This document shows, in pieces, positions 7,949-14,667 of a DNA stretch of 29,657 bases (the first letter of the stretch is position 1; each line of letters starts with the position of its first letter). Origin of the DNA: Gammaproteobacteria bacterium (GTDB lineage Bacteria; Pseudomonadota; Gammaproteobacteria; HK1). The stretch is from contig JABDQX010000462.1 in the NCBI GenBank assembly GCA_013042035.1, forward strand, positions 1-29,657, written 5' to 3'. A model generated the notes under the pieces. It was given only the letters and a program-made list of their open reading frames with translations, had not been told where the DNA came from and searched no databases. Made by a program: the position numbers and the translations under genes.

Positions 7949-8554
7949 TTACTGATGTTCGCCACACCTATTTTGTGGCAATGGGGGTTCATGGCCCAGT
8001 GCTTCTTTGGTTTTTTTCGCCCATTCAATAAGATAGATAGTTCCACTAAGTAGTGTTGTTATAAAGACCAATATTACCAGAATGGTTTCCAGTCCGGACC
8101 ATGGAATGCCTGTCCCCTGAAAGAACATGACAGCCAACGCGAGCAATATTTGGGCTACTGTATTGATTTTACTAAATAAGTTCGGATGTACTTCCAGTCG
8201 TTGCGTTAAAGCCTGATAGGCTGCCGCCCAACCTACGATGATGGCATCGCGTAAAATAATCAATCCTACTAACCATAGGGGGATGAGCGACAACCAGCCG
8301 AGTGTAATGAACGTCGCTAGAAGGAGCGTTTTATCCGCTAGCGGATCCAATACGCTGCCCAAGCGGGTTTTCCACCCATAGCGTTTTGCCAGAAAACCAT
8401 CTACGCCATCGGAAAGCCCGGCGATGAAAAAGATTCCCAGCGCCAACAAATACTCGTCGAAGATAAGGAGAAGTACGACCGGTGGTGTTAGCAGGACCCG
8501 AAGTCCTGTGATTAAGTTTGGAATGTGATGTTTGTCCACAATCGAATACTGCAA
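7949..8554 (-). CDS. pgsA: CDP-diacylglycerol-glycerol-3-phosphate 3-phosphatidyltransferase
   Basis: Up to 201 residues. PgsA transfers the phosphatidyl group from CDP-diacylglycerol to glycerol-3-phosphate in the inner membrane, the committed step of phosphatidylglycerol and cardiolipin synthesis. The CDP-alcohol phosphatidyltransferase signature is visible at about residues 46-72: SDGVDGFLAKRYG, then GSVLDPLADK, fitting D-G-x2-A-x-R-type spacing with the final G-x3-D-x3-D. Several hydrophobic segments (about 17-35, 83-105, 133-151, 154-174) suit a polytopic membrane enzyme, and NLITGLRVLLTPP near the N-terminus is typical. The start is uncertain: the frame opens at a TTG at 8554 right after an in-frame TGA, and a GTG at 8539 is an alternative; neither has an obvious ribosome binding site. 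Confidence 0.9.
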   Translation of the reverse strand: MQYSIVDKHHIPNLITGLRVLLTPPVVLLLIFDEYLLALGIFFIAGLSDGVDGFLAKRYGWKTRLGSVLDPLADKTLLLATFITLGWLSLIPLWLVGLIILRDAIIVGWAAAYQALTQRLEVHPNLFSKINTVAQILLALAVMFFQGTGIPWSGLETILVILVFITTLLSGTIYLIEWAKKTKEALGHEPPLPQNRCGEHQ

Positions 8555-8616
8555 TCAGGCTGTTGAGTTGATAAATTAAAGTCCACGAGCGCCTTATGTA
8601 AAGCGCCGAATTGCGG

Positions 8617-8646
8617 TTGCATGTTTGGATACTTGTTTGGTATAAG
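8617..8646 (+). promoter_or_regulatory. Candidate sigma-70 promoter for rpmB-rpmG
   Basis: TTGCAT (8617-8622) and TATAAG (8641-8646) are separated by 18 bases, close to the sigma-70 consensus, and lie about 90 bases before the rpmB start in a divergent intergenic region. No experimental support. Confidence 0.45.
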
Positions 8647-8737
8647 ATGCGTCTTTTTTATTTCATGAATCACATGGGGCGAAACTGCTCAGCGGGTTTT
8701 ACCGTTCCCACGTGGACAACTTAGGATAATCGGAAAA

Positions 8738-8974
8738 ATGGCTCGAGTCTGTCAGATTACCGGAAAGCGTCCCGCGACCGGAAACAACGTATCTCACGCT
8801 AACAATAAGACGCGGCGTAGGTATTTGCCAAATTTGCATACTCATCGGTTTTGGGTGGATAGCGAAAATCGGTGGGTAAAGCTTCGCATATCGACCAAAG
8901 GTTTGCGGATTATAGATAAGAAAGGTATCGACACGGTGCTTAGAGAGTTGCGTGAGCGTGGAGTAAAGGTCTAA
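8738..8974 (+). CDS. rpmB: 50S ribosomal protein L28
   Basis: 78 residues, the standard length for L28. The N-terminus MARVCQITGKRPATGNNVSHANNKTRRRYLPNLH is the family signature, and the C-terminal half is basic with a leucine-rich helix (DTVLRELRERG). The first ATG is used, with GGATAA about 10 bases upstream. It is followed directly by rpmG with a TAATG overlap, the conserved rpmBG pair of proteobacteria. Confidence 0.97.
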   Translation: MARVCQITGKRPATGNNVSHANNKTRRRYLPNLHTHRFWVDSENRWVKLRISTKGLRIIDKKGIDTVLRELRERGVKV

Positions 8975-9141
8975 TGGCTAACAAAACACGAGATAAAATC
9001 AGGTTGGTTTCCAGTGCCGGAACCGGGCATTTTTATACAACGACCAAGAACAAAAAGACGACACCAGGGAAAATGGAAATCAAAAAGTTTGATCCTGTGC
9101 TTAGGAAGCATGTTTTGTATAAAGAAGCAAAAATTAAGTGA
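8974..9141 (+). CDS. rpmG: 50S ribosomal protein L33
   Basis: 55 residues: MANKTRDKIRLVSSAGTGHF, then YTTTKNKKTTPGKMEIKKFD, then PVLRKHVLYKEAKIK. Length and sequence fit L33. It has no cysteine, so it is the zinc-free form. The A of its ATG is the last base of the rpmB stop (TAATG), indicating translational coupling. Confidence 0.95.
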   Translation: MANKTRDKIRLVSSAGTGHFYTTTKNKKTTPGKMEIKKFDPVLRKHVLYKEAKIK

Positions 9142-9207
9142 TTGAGGAGCATTCCGAAATCCTACCTACCTTGTTTGTCCGTACAATCCGTTTGCCGTAA
9201 CCTATTC

Positions 9208-9246
9208 GCCTCGCGAAGCGGGGCTTATACGGCGCTCTTCGCGAAG
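9208..9246. terminator. Candidate bidirectional terminator between rpmG and yfgM
   Basis: GCCTCGC-GAA-GCGGGGC (9208-9224) is a 7-bp stem with one G-U pair and a 3-base loop, followed by the self-complementary CTTCGCGAAG at 9237-9246. The two flanking genes converge on this spot. There is no clear T-run on either strand, so the call rests on structure and position. Confidence 0.35.
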
Positions 9247-9921
9247 TTATTCGGTTTCAGGCATATTTCGAGTGTTTTTGCGCTTGGAATCATCACCCAT
9301 CAAGTCATCCAGTTTCGTTCGAATTCTGACCTGTGATTGTCCTCCAAGGAGGACGGCGCTTGCTAAAGATTGATCATATGCGGAACGGGCTTTAGCCGGC
9401 TCGCCTTGTGCCAGGAAGATGTCGCCACGTATTTCTTCGTATAAGCTGGAAAACTCGCCTGCATTTTCGTCAAGCAATGTTATTGCATCTTCCCATCTCC
9501 CTTCATCCATGAGAAGCCTCGCCATTCGCAGTCGAGCGAGTTGCTGTACGGCCCCGGATGTCTCCTGGTCCATGGCTAACTGAAGGTATGTTTTTGCTTT
9601 ATCTATGTCATTTTGTTGGAAGGCAGCTTTAGCAATAACCAGTGATGCCAATGCGGTGTAGCCGCTATTGGAGAATCCCTCCACCAAGGTGTTTCCTTTT
9701 TGGGTGACTTTTTCGTATAAGTTACCTTTTGCGGAGTCTAAAAGCTGACCGTAATGGCGCGAAGCCTTTTCCGCTTGTTGTATCGTATATGCCTGCCAGG
9801 ACGACCAGCCGATGATGGCGATGGCGCCCAGCAGGACGCCGAAGATTACGGCTCGACCGTTTTCTTTCCACCATTTTTGTAGTGCTTCCAGTTGTTCTTG
9901 TTCTGATTCGTAGGTATTCAT
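9247..9921 (-). CDS. yfgM: YfgM-family TPR protein, inner-membrane anchored
   Basis: 224 residues. YfgM proteins are single-span inner-membrane proteins with a periplasmic TPR-like domain that act as ancillary factors at the Sec translocon and in envelope protein folding. Here an acidic N-terminus (MNTYESEQEQLEALQKWWKENG) is followed by one hydrophobic helix at about 25-46 (VIFGVLLGAIAIIGWSSW) and then helical repeats up to about residue 200. The ATG overlaps the hisS stop by four bases (ATGA), as expected for the conserved hisS-yfgM pair. In many gammaproteobacteria bamB and der follow; here the coding strand changes instead, so that block is broken at this point. Confidence 0.88.
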   Translation of the reverse strand: MNTYESEQEQLEALQKWWKENGRAVIFGVLLGAIAIIGWSSWQAYTIQQAEKASRHYGQLLDSAKGNLYEKVTQKGNTLVEGFSNSGYTALASLVIAKAAFQQNDIDKAKTYLQLAMDQETSGAVQQLARLRMARLLMDEGRWEDAITLLDENAGEFSSLYEEIRGDIFLAQGEPAKARSAYDQSLASAVLLGGQSQVRIRTKLDDLMGDDSKRKNTRNMPETE

Positions 9922-11204
9922 TTCATGTCAGTGAGTAATGTGTCGAGGTAATCGTTGAGTTCGGAACGTGTTAGTGTACGTTGAGAGACTTGTTCACGCA
10001 GGTGTTTTACGCCTACCTGTCCCGTTGTTACCTCATTTTCACCCAGGAGCAATGCGATCTGCGCTGCGCTGCGGTCGGCACGTTTGAGTTTTGCCTTGAA
10101 ACTTCCAGTCTGAGTATCTACGATTAACCGTAGATCCGGGAAACGATCGCGAAGTTCTTCGGCAAGTGAGTGACCAGTGCATCCGGCCTTTGCTCCAACG
10201 GCGACCAGATATGCGTGAGGTGTCGGTTTTGGAATGTTCCTTCCATCGCTTTTTTGCGAGTCTTCTTTAAGAAGCTCGACGAGGCGTTCAAGCCCAATGG
10301 CGCATCCGAGCGCTGGCGTCGAGGATTCTCCCATTTGACTTACCAGCGTATCGAAACGTCCACCAGCGCAAACTGCTGCTTGTGACCCCAGTCGATCTGT
10401 TGTCCATTCAAATACGGTGCCGGTGTAATAGTCAAGGCCGCGCACCAAGTATGGGTTTACAACGTAGTCGATTTTTACTGTATCCAGTATCGACCTTAGC
10501 GCTTCGAAATGCTCTTTTGATTCGCTATCTAAAAAATCCGAAATGCGAGGCGCATTCTCAATGATGGGCCAAAGTGCCGGATTTTTACTGTCAAGAATTC
10601 GCAGAGGATTCGTGTGCAAGCGCCGCCGACTGTCCTCATCCAGTCGGTCAAGTTGTGCGGAAAAATACTTAATCAGCTTTTCCCGGTAGATATCCCGCGC
10701 TGTTCCCGTGCACAAAGAATTTAGTTCCAGACGTAATCCTGATACACCCAGCTTGCGCCACAACCGAGTGATCATCATAAGAATTTCCGCATCAATACCG
10801 GGGTCCGGTATGCCAAATGCTTCCACGCCGATCTGATGAAACTGTCGATATCGTCCCTTTTGCGGGCGCTCATGGCGGAACATAGGGCCCATGTACCAAA
10901 GACGCTGAATCTGATTTCGTAGCAGATGATGTTGAATCCCCGCCCGTACACATCCGGCGGTTCCCTCAGGGCGTAGTGACAGACTCTCACCACTTCGATC
11001 CGTGAAAACGTACATCTCCTTTTCGACGATGTCTGTTACTTCGCCGATGGAGCGAGCAAAAAGCTCGGTTTTCTCCACAAGAGGAAACCGGATTTCTCCA
11101 TATCCGTAGGCTGAAAAAAGCGCACATGCGCTATCCTCAATGTATTGCCAATAGGGTGTGTCGGCGGGGAGGATATCGCTCATTCCACGAATCGCTTGTA
11201 TCAT
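9918..11204 (-). CDS. hisS: Histidyl-tRNA synthetase
   Basis: 428 residues, the usual length of this class II aminoacyl-tRNA synthetase, which charges tRNA-His with histidine in the cytoplasm. The N-terminus IQAIRGMSDILPADTPYWQYIE is typical. Motif 2 is visible as MFRHERPQKGRYRQFHQIGVEAFG-type sequence near residue 110, the histidine-specific LVRGLDYYTGTVFEW near 258, and motif 3 as ALGCAIGLERLVEL near 305. The C-terminal anticodon-binding domain (AYLVAVGAKAG onward) is complete. The ATG at 11204 is the natural start. The gene is first in an operon with yfgM; its promoter should lie in the 206 bases upstream, which also carry a possible coding remnant and a strong hairpin. Confidence 0.97.
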   Translation of the reverse strand: MIQAIRGMSDILPADTPYWQYIEDSACALFSAYGYGEIRFPLVEKTELFARSIGEVTDIVEKEMYVFTDRSGESLSLRPEGTAGCVRAGIQHHLLRNQIQRLWYMGPMFRHERPQKGRYRQFHQIGVEAFGIPDPGIDAEILMMITRLWRKLGVSGLRLELNSLCTGTARDIYREKLIKYFSAQLDRLDEDSRRRLHTNPLRILDSKNPALWPIIENAPRISDFLDSESKEHFEALRSILDTVKIDYVVNPYLVRGLDYYTGTVFEWTTDRLGSQAAVCAGGRFDTLVSQMGESSTPALGCAIGLERLVELLKEDSQKSDGRNIPKPTPHAYLVAVGAKAGCTGHSLAEELRDRFPDLRLIVDTQTGSFKAKLKRADRSAAQIALLLGENEVTTGQVGVKHLREQVSQRTLTRSELNDYLDTLLTDMK

Positions 11205-11278
11205 CGTCTATGAGGTTTTTCCATTTAAGTTATTGTAGCAGTTCACTTTTTTATCGCTAGAACCCTTAAACAAAACGA

Positions 11279-11371
11279 CTAAAAAATTCCCGTGGAGTAT
11301 TTTGGTTCCAGCAATGTCGGGTTGGGATCGATATCGTAGGACTTTCCGTTAATATCAATTTGCTTGGCAAT
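11279..11371 (-). pseudogene. Possible 30-codon coding remnant (ATT start or decayed)
   Basis: Between hisS and the DsrC-like gene, a minus-strand frame reads protein-like: (I/M)AKQIDINGKSYDIDP then NPTLLEPKYSTGIF and TAG. It would need an ATT initiator at 11371, or it is the relic of a gene whose ATG was lost. No ribosome binding site is evident. The IDINGKSYD opening superficially resembles the DsrC N-terminus (AIEVNGKMYE) but also other NGK-type starts. This may be chance. Confidence 0.2.
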
Positions 11372-11376
11372 GGTTA

Positions 11377-11401
11377 GCTGGCGAGGCAGCGCCTCGCCAG
11401 C
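11377..11401 (-). terminator. Perfect 11-bp GC-rich hairpin after the DsrC-like gene
   Basis: Arms GCTGGCGAGGC (11377-11387) and GCCTCGCCAGC (11391-11401) pair perfectly around the 3-base loop AGC. It begins 10 bases after the stop of the minus-strand DsrC-like gene, a good terminator position. No U-tract follows on either strand, so it may instead protect the transcript end. Confidence 0.5.
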
Positions 11402-11410
11402 ACCCGTGCT

Positions 11411-11749
11411 TTAATAGCCGCCTTTTCTACGACTTTCCGGGATGCCTCCAATGCGTCCGGCTTGTTTGCTGGGATTCCCAGGAAAAAGGTCAAAGATCGC
11501 CTTTGTATCGATTTTTTCACCCCAAAGTTTACCAAGTTCTTTTACCATGGTACGCGTGTTAGGCTGGTTCTCGCGATTATTGAAGTATTCGTCCCGTAGA
11601 TATTTGATTACGTCCCAGTGCCGCTCAGTGAGTGTAATGCTTTCTTCTTCTGCGATTACATTGGCTACTTGTTCATTCCAGTCATCCAGATTGGCAAGAA
11701 AACCGGTTTCCGTTGTTTCCAATTCTTTTCCGTCAACTATAATTGCCAT
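11411..11749 (-). CDS. DsrC/TusE-family protein lacking both active cysteines (RspA-like)
   Basis: 112 residues, same length and fold signature as DsrC: MAIIVDGKELETTETGFLANLDDWNE at the start, LTERHWDVIKYLRDEYF in the middle, and an IFDLFPGNPSKQAGRIGGIPESRRKGGY end. In true DsrC the C-terminal arm reads KQAC...PTGCV and its two cysteines carry the sulfur. Here the first is Gly-Arg in place of the Cys region and the second is replaced by GGY; the protein has no cysteine at all. Family literature groups such cysteine-less paralogs as RspA, thought to be regulatory, so it should not act as a sulfur carrier. The real dsrC is at 17142. GGGAGA precedes the ATG at 11749. It is transcribed away from the dsr operon, downstream of the Cas6-like gene after 264 bases with no gene. 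Confidence 0.88.
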   Translation of the reverse strand: MAIIVDGKELETTETGFLANLDDWNEQVANVIAEEESITLTERHWDVIKYLRDEYFNNRENQPNTRTMVKELGKLWGEKIDTKAIFDLFPGNPSKQAGRIGGIPESRRKGGY

Positions 11750-12013
11750 TTTCTTCTCCCGTTTCAGCTTTATTTCTGTGAGTAAATTTCAAGTTCTACT
11801 GTATCGTGAGGTGCCTGTCATTCACATTCACTGCCGAATCAACACGATGTGTTTGCGTGATTTCATTGTGTGAATTCCGGCGCATATGTTGCAGGTGTTC
11901 CTTCACATGACTTTCGAGTTTTGCGATTGTGATAAATGAGCAATCTTGATTATATTTGACAACGTCATTGCTCGTACATATACCTTCGTTTATTTACCGT
12001 AATCGTATTCGCT

Positions 12014-12703
12014 TTATGCTTTGGAAACAGGCGCGATACCTTTATGAGGGATGAACAATCCACACCCTAACTGGCGGTTTGGACCAATTCCATTTTGTTG
12101 TAGTTGCAATGATTCTTCTGGAGTAAGCTCTGCGATGAGGGCGCTTCGGGTATGAATCAGTGCGTTGGGTGTTGGAATAATGTGTGTTCGACCGCAAAGA
12201 ATTTTGCGGGGATTGATGCCTAGGTTCTGAAACTGATCTACAAGGTAATTGATGAATCGAGTTTCTTCGTCATGCTCCTCGGCTACTATGTATCGTGCGA
12301 ACAGAGTGCTGGAGGGAAGCAGTGGTTTTTCTTGGCCTTTTTCTACAACCAATGTATTCCCGCCGATAACGAGTGTAGTTCCTTCAAGGCGTTGTACATT
12401 TGATAACAGCGCTCTTGATAAGCGCAATACTAACCGAGTTCGGCGCGAAAGATGTAATAATTTATTATCGCTTTTTCCTGTTGGTCGTATCCAGCCATTT
12501 CCGGAATCGGCCACATGTATGCTGTGAATGCCAACACTGGGTTCATCGCTTACCCATGGCAGGATGGTCGTGATAGCTTCGGCGAGTAGATAAGCATGCT
12601 CTACCGGTAAGCTATGGCACCGAATTCGGTAGGCATAATCCAGCATTTGGCTTGAATTTTTCGACTGTGATCCGCTTTCTTCCGGTTCTTCTAACCAAAG
12701 CAT
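12014..12703 (-). CDS. Cas6/Cmx6-like RAMP protein, no CRISPR neighbours
   Basis: 229 residues. It resembles the Cas6/Cmx6 group (annotated as type I-MYXAN Cas6), RAMP-fold endoribonucleases that cut CRISPR repeat RNA. Supporting features: SLPVEHAYLLAEAITTILPW at 31-50, matching the family's P-x-D/E-H-x-Y-x-L pattern with His36 as a possible catalytic residue; VGIHSI at 57-62; the LSRRTRLVLRL strand at 85-95; and the C-terminal glycine-rich loop GIGPNRQLGCGLFIPHKG at 205-222, the RAMP hallmark. There is no cas gene or CRISPR array in the window, and the gene sits 455 bases from dsrA on the opposite strand. The ATG overlaps the stop of the upstream 69-residue gene (TAATG), so the two are coupled. 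Family membership is recalled from motifs, not searched; the RNA target is unknown. Confidence 0.72.
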   Translation of the reverse strand: MLWLEEPEESGSQSKNSSQMLDYAYRIRCHSLPVEHAYLLAEAITTILPWVSDEPSVGIHSIHVADSGNGWIRPTGKSDNKLLHLSRRTRLVLRLSRALLSNVQRLEGTTLVIGGNTLVVEKGQEKPLLPSSTLFARYIVAEEHDEETRFINYLVDQFQNLGINPRKILCGRTHIIPTPNALIHTRSALIAELTPEESLQLQQNGIGPNRQLGCGLFIPHKGIAPVSKA

Positions 12704-12912
12704 TATTTGGTACCTTGTTGTTTCTGATCCAATGCACCGATGAACGCGCTTTCCAATTGGTCTTCCCAGTTTCCGGGAGTATCGATGAATGGTGGCTTTA
12801 CGTCAATACGGAAGAAGCGTTCGGTTCTTGCCGCCTGTTTTACAGCTCTTAGTAAGTCCTTGAATGAGTTCAGATCGTGATGTTGCAATAGCAGTTCGCT
12901 TACGTGTAACAT
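12703..12912 (-). CDS. Small protein coupled to the Cas6-like gene, unrecognised
   Basis: 69 residues, mostly helical by composition: MLHVSELLLQHHDLNSFKDL, then LRAVKQAARTERFFRIDVKP, then a Pro-rich turn (PFIDTPGNWED) and a QLESAFIGALDQKQQ helix. It has no cysteine, signal peptide or membrane segment, so it is probably cytoplasmic. Its TAA shares a base with the ATG of the Cas6-like gene, which argues that it is a real gene and a functional partner. It is the first gene of the minus-strand set facing away from dsrA. I do not recognise the family. Confidence 0.65.
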   Translation of the reverse strand: MLHVSELLLQHHDLNSFKDLLRAVKQAARTERFFRIDVKPPFIDTPGNWEDQLESAFIGALDQKQQGTK

Positions 12913-12954
12913 GCCTTTGATATCCTAATAGTTGTTGCCCGTGGCCGAGAGAGT

Positions 12955-12974
12955 ATTTTAGAATAGTCTAAAAT
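12955..12974. promoter_or_regulatory. Candidate operator: 8-bp inverted repeat in the dsrA divergent region
   Basis: ATTTTAGA-ATAG-TCTAAAAT is a perfect 8-bp inverted repeat with a 4-base spacer, typical in size for a dimeric repressor or activator site. It lies 42 bases before the small-protein gene (minus) and 186 bases before dsrA (plus), so it could control either or both. The binding protein is unknown. Confidence 0.4.
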
Positions 12975-13127
12975 GCTAAATGTTGACTTGGATCATTTGA
13001 ATCTCTTCCCGACCCAAAGAGACTATGCCGCCTGTGTCGCTGGCAAAAAAAGCAGGGTATGGCAAGCGCCGGATTCCTCGCTGAACTTGTCGGAATTATC
13101 TTTAGAGTACCCATGAATTTTCGGATA

Positions 13128-13133
13128 TATAAT
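13128..13133 (+). promoter_or_regulatory. Candidate -10 box for the dsr operon
   Basis: A perfect TATAAT stands 27 bases before the dsrA start. No -35 match is found at 16-18 bases upstream, so if it is the promoter it would need an activator, perhaps at the inverted repeat at 12955-12974. Transcription would then begin only a few bases before the AAGGAGAG ribosome binding site. Confidence 0.3.
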
Positions 13134-13160
13134 TACTGTCTTTGTTAAGGAGAGAGCGTG

Positions 13161-14405
13161 ATGAAGAAACATGATACCCCGATGCTCGACCAGCTCCAGG
13201 ACGGTCCTTGGCCAAGCTTCATCAGCGGGATCAAGCGGCTGCGCGATGAACATCCCGAGCAGCGTATCAATGAGATGACCAATGACTTGCTTGGCCAGCT
13301 TCAGCACTCCTATGAGACCCGTAAAGGCTATTGGAAAGGGGGTACCCTAAGCGTTTATGGATATGGCGGTGGGATTATTCCCCGCTTTTCCGAAGTAGGA
13401 GATAAGTTTCCCAAGTCCAGAGAGTTTCATACCCTGAGAATCCAGCCGCCAGCTGGTAATTTCTACTCGACCGATATTCTGCGTCGGTTTGCAGATGACT
13501 GGGAAAAATATGGTTCCGGGTTGGTTACTTTCCATGGTCAGACCGGTAATATAATGTTCATTGGCGCTGATAGTGAGTCTACACAAGGCTTTTTCGATGA
13601 GGTCAATGAGTATGGTTGGGATCTTGGTGGAGCCGGTCCCTGTGTGCGCACGGGAATGTCTTGTGTCGGTTCTGCTCGTTGTGAGCAATCATGCTGCAAC
13701 GAACATAAGATTCATCGTCTGCTCATGAATAATTTTACCGATGATGTCCATCGGCCCGCCCTGCCATATAAATTCAAGTTTAAAGTCTCCGGTTGCCCCA
13801 ACGATTGCGTCAATTCCATTGAGCGGGCGGATTTTGCCGTGATTGGCACTTGGCGCGATGACATGAAAGTTGAGCAGGAAGAGGTCAAGGCAGCAGTTGC
13901 CAAGAAAGGGCGCAAATACATTATCGATAATGTGATTACTCGTTGTCCCACCAAGGCATTATCATTGAATGATGATGATACGCTTGATGTCGATAATCGC
14001 AATTGTGTGCGTTGTATGCATTGCCTGAATGTTATGCCGAAGGCATTGTCTCCGGGCGATGACAAAGGGATTACTCTTCTTGTCGGTGGTAAAAGAACGC
14101 TGAAGATTGGGGATTTGTTTGGTACAGTCGTGGTGCCATTTATGAAGCTTGATACCGAGGAAGATTACGAAGGGTTGGTCGAGCTTGCAGAGAATATGAT
14201 TGATTTCTTTGCCGAGAATGCTTTGGAGCACGAACGTACAGGAGAGATGATCGAGCGTATTGGTCTCGTTAATTTCCTGGAAGGTGTCGGAATTGAGGTG
14301 GATCCGAATATGTTGGATCACCCGCGAACGTGTTCTTATGTTCGGATGGATTCTTGGGATGAAGAAGCAGAGAAGTGGTTTGCCCGTAAGCAAGCGGCGG
14401 GATAA
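13161..14405 (+). CDS. dsrA: Reverse-type dissimilatory sulfite reductase, alpha subunit
   Basis: 414 residues from the ATG at 13161, preceded by AAGGAGAG; a GTG codon immediately upstream is less likely. DsrA and DsrB form the cytoplasmic alpha2-beta2 siroheme enzyme which, in sulfur oxidisers, turns DsrC-bound sulfide-level sulfur into sulfite. Visible siroheme/4Fe-4S ligands are C168-x5-C174 and C212-x3-C216 (KVSGCPNDC). The inserted ferredoxin domain has C262, C282, C285 and C288 (RCPTKAL ... CVRCMHC). Substrate-pocket segments such as RTGMSC are present. It heads the operon. An unusually long 262-base spacer separates it from dsrB. No sign of damage. Confidence 0.98.
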   Translation: MKKHDTPMLDQLQDGPWPSFISGIKRLRDEHPEQRINEMTNDLLGQLQHSYETRKGYWKGGTLSVYGYGGGIIPRFSEVGDKFPKSREFHTLRIQPPAGNFYSTDILRRFADDWEKYGSGLVTFHGQTGNIMFIGADSESTQGFFDEVNEYGWDLGGAGPCVRTGMSCVGSARCEQSCCNEHKIHRLLMNNFTDDVHRPALPYKFKFKVSGCPNDCVNSIERADFAVIGTWRDDMKVEQEEVKAAVAKKGRKYIIDNVITRCPTKALSLNDDDTLDVDNRNCVRCMHCLNVMPKALSPGDDKGITLLVGGKRTLKIGDLFGTVVVPFMKLDTEEDYEGLVELAENMIDFFAENALEHERTGEMIERIGLVNFLEGVGIEVDPNMLDHPRTCSYVRMDSWDEEAEKWFARKQAAG

Positions 14406-14464
14406 AGTTTAGGTTTTCTGGTCCCTATGCCTGCTAATAGCTGGTTAGCATGGTAAACAGCACA

Positions 14465-14485
14465 GCTTCGGTCCAAGGCCGGAGC
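14465..14485 (+). repeat. Hairpin in the dsrA-dsrB spacer, arms shared with the dsrC-dsrM spacer
   Basis: GCTTCGGTC-CAA-GGCCGGAGC forms a 9-bp stem with two G-U pairs and a 3-base loop. The same two 9-base arms occur in reverse order in the dsrC-dsrM spacer (17510-17535). The surrounding 262-base spacer (14406-14667) holds no gene that I can support; smaller inverted repeats lie at 14432-14450 (TGCTAA/TTAGCA) and 14556-14573. Confidence 0.5.
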
Positions 14486-14667
14486 ATGCAGAGCATGGCG
14501 TTTTGTTTGACGCTTTGGAGGTTGTTGGTTGCGTCGATTATATATTGAAGGTTTCAAGCGGTTTTTATCGCTTTCTGGCGTGAAATATATTTTCCCCGCA
14601 CAGCGCTTCTAGGCTTATAGCAAGATTCAAAGTTTAACGATTTGAGTGTTTGATTGGGAGGTGGCCA

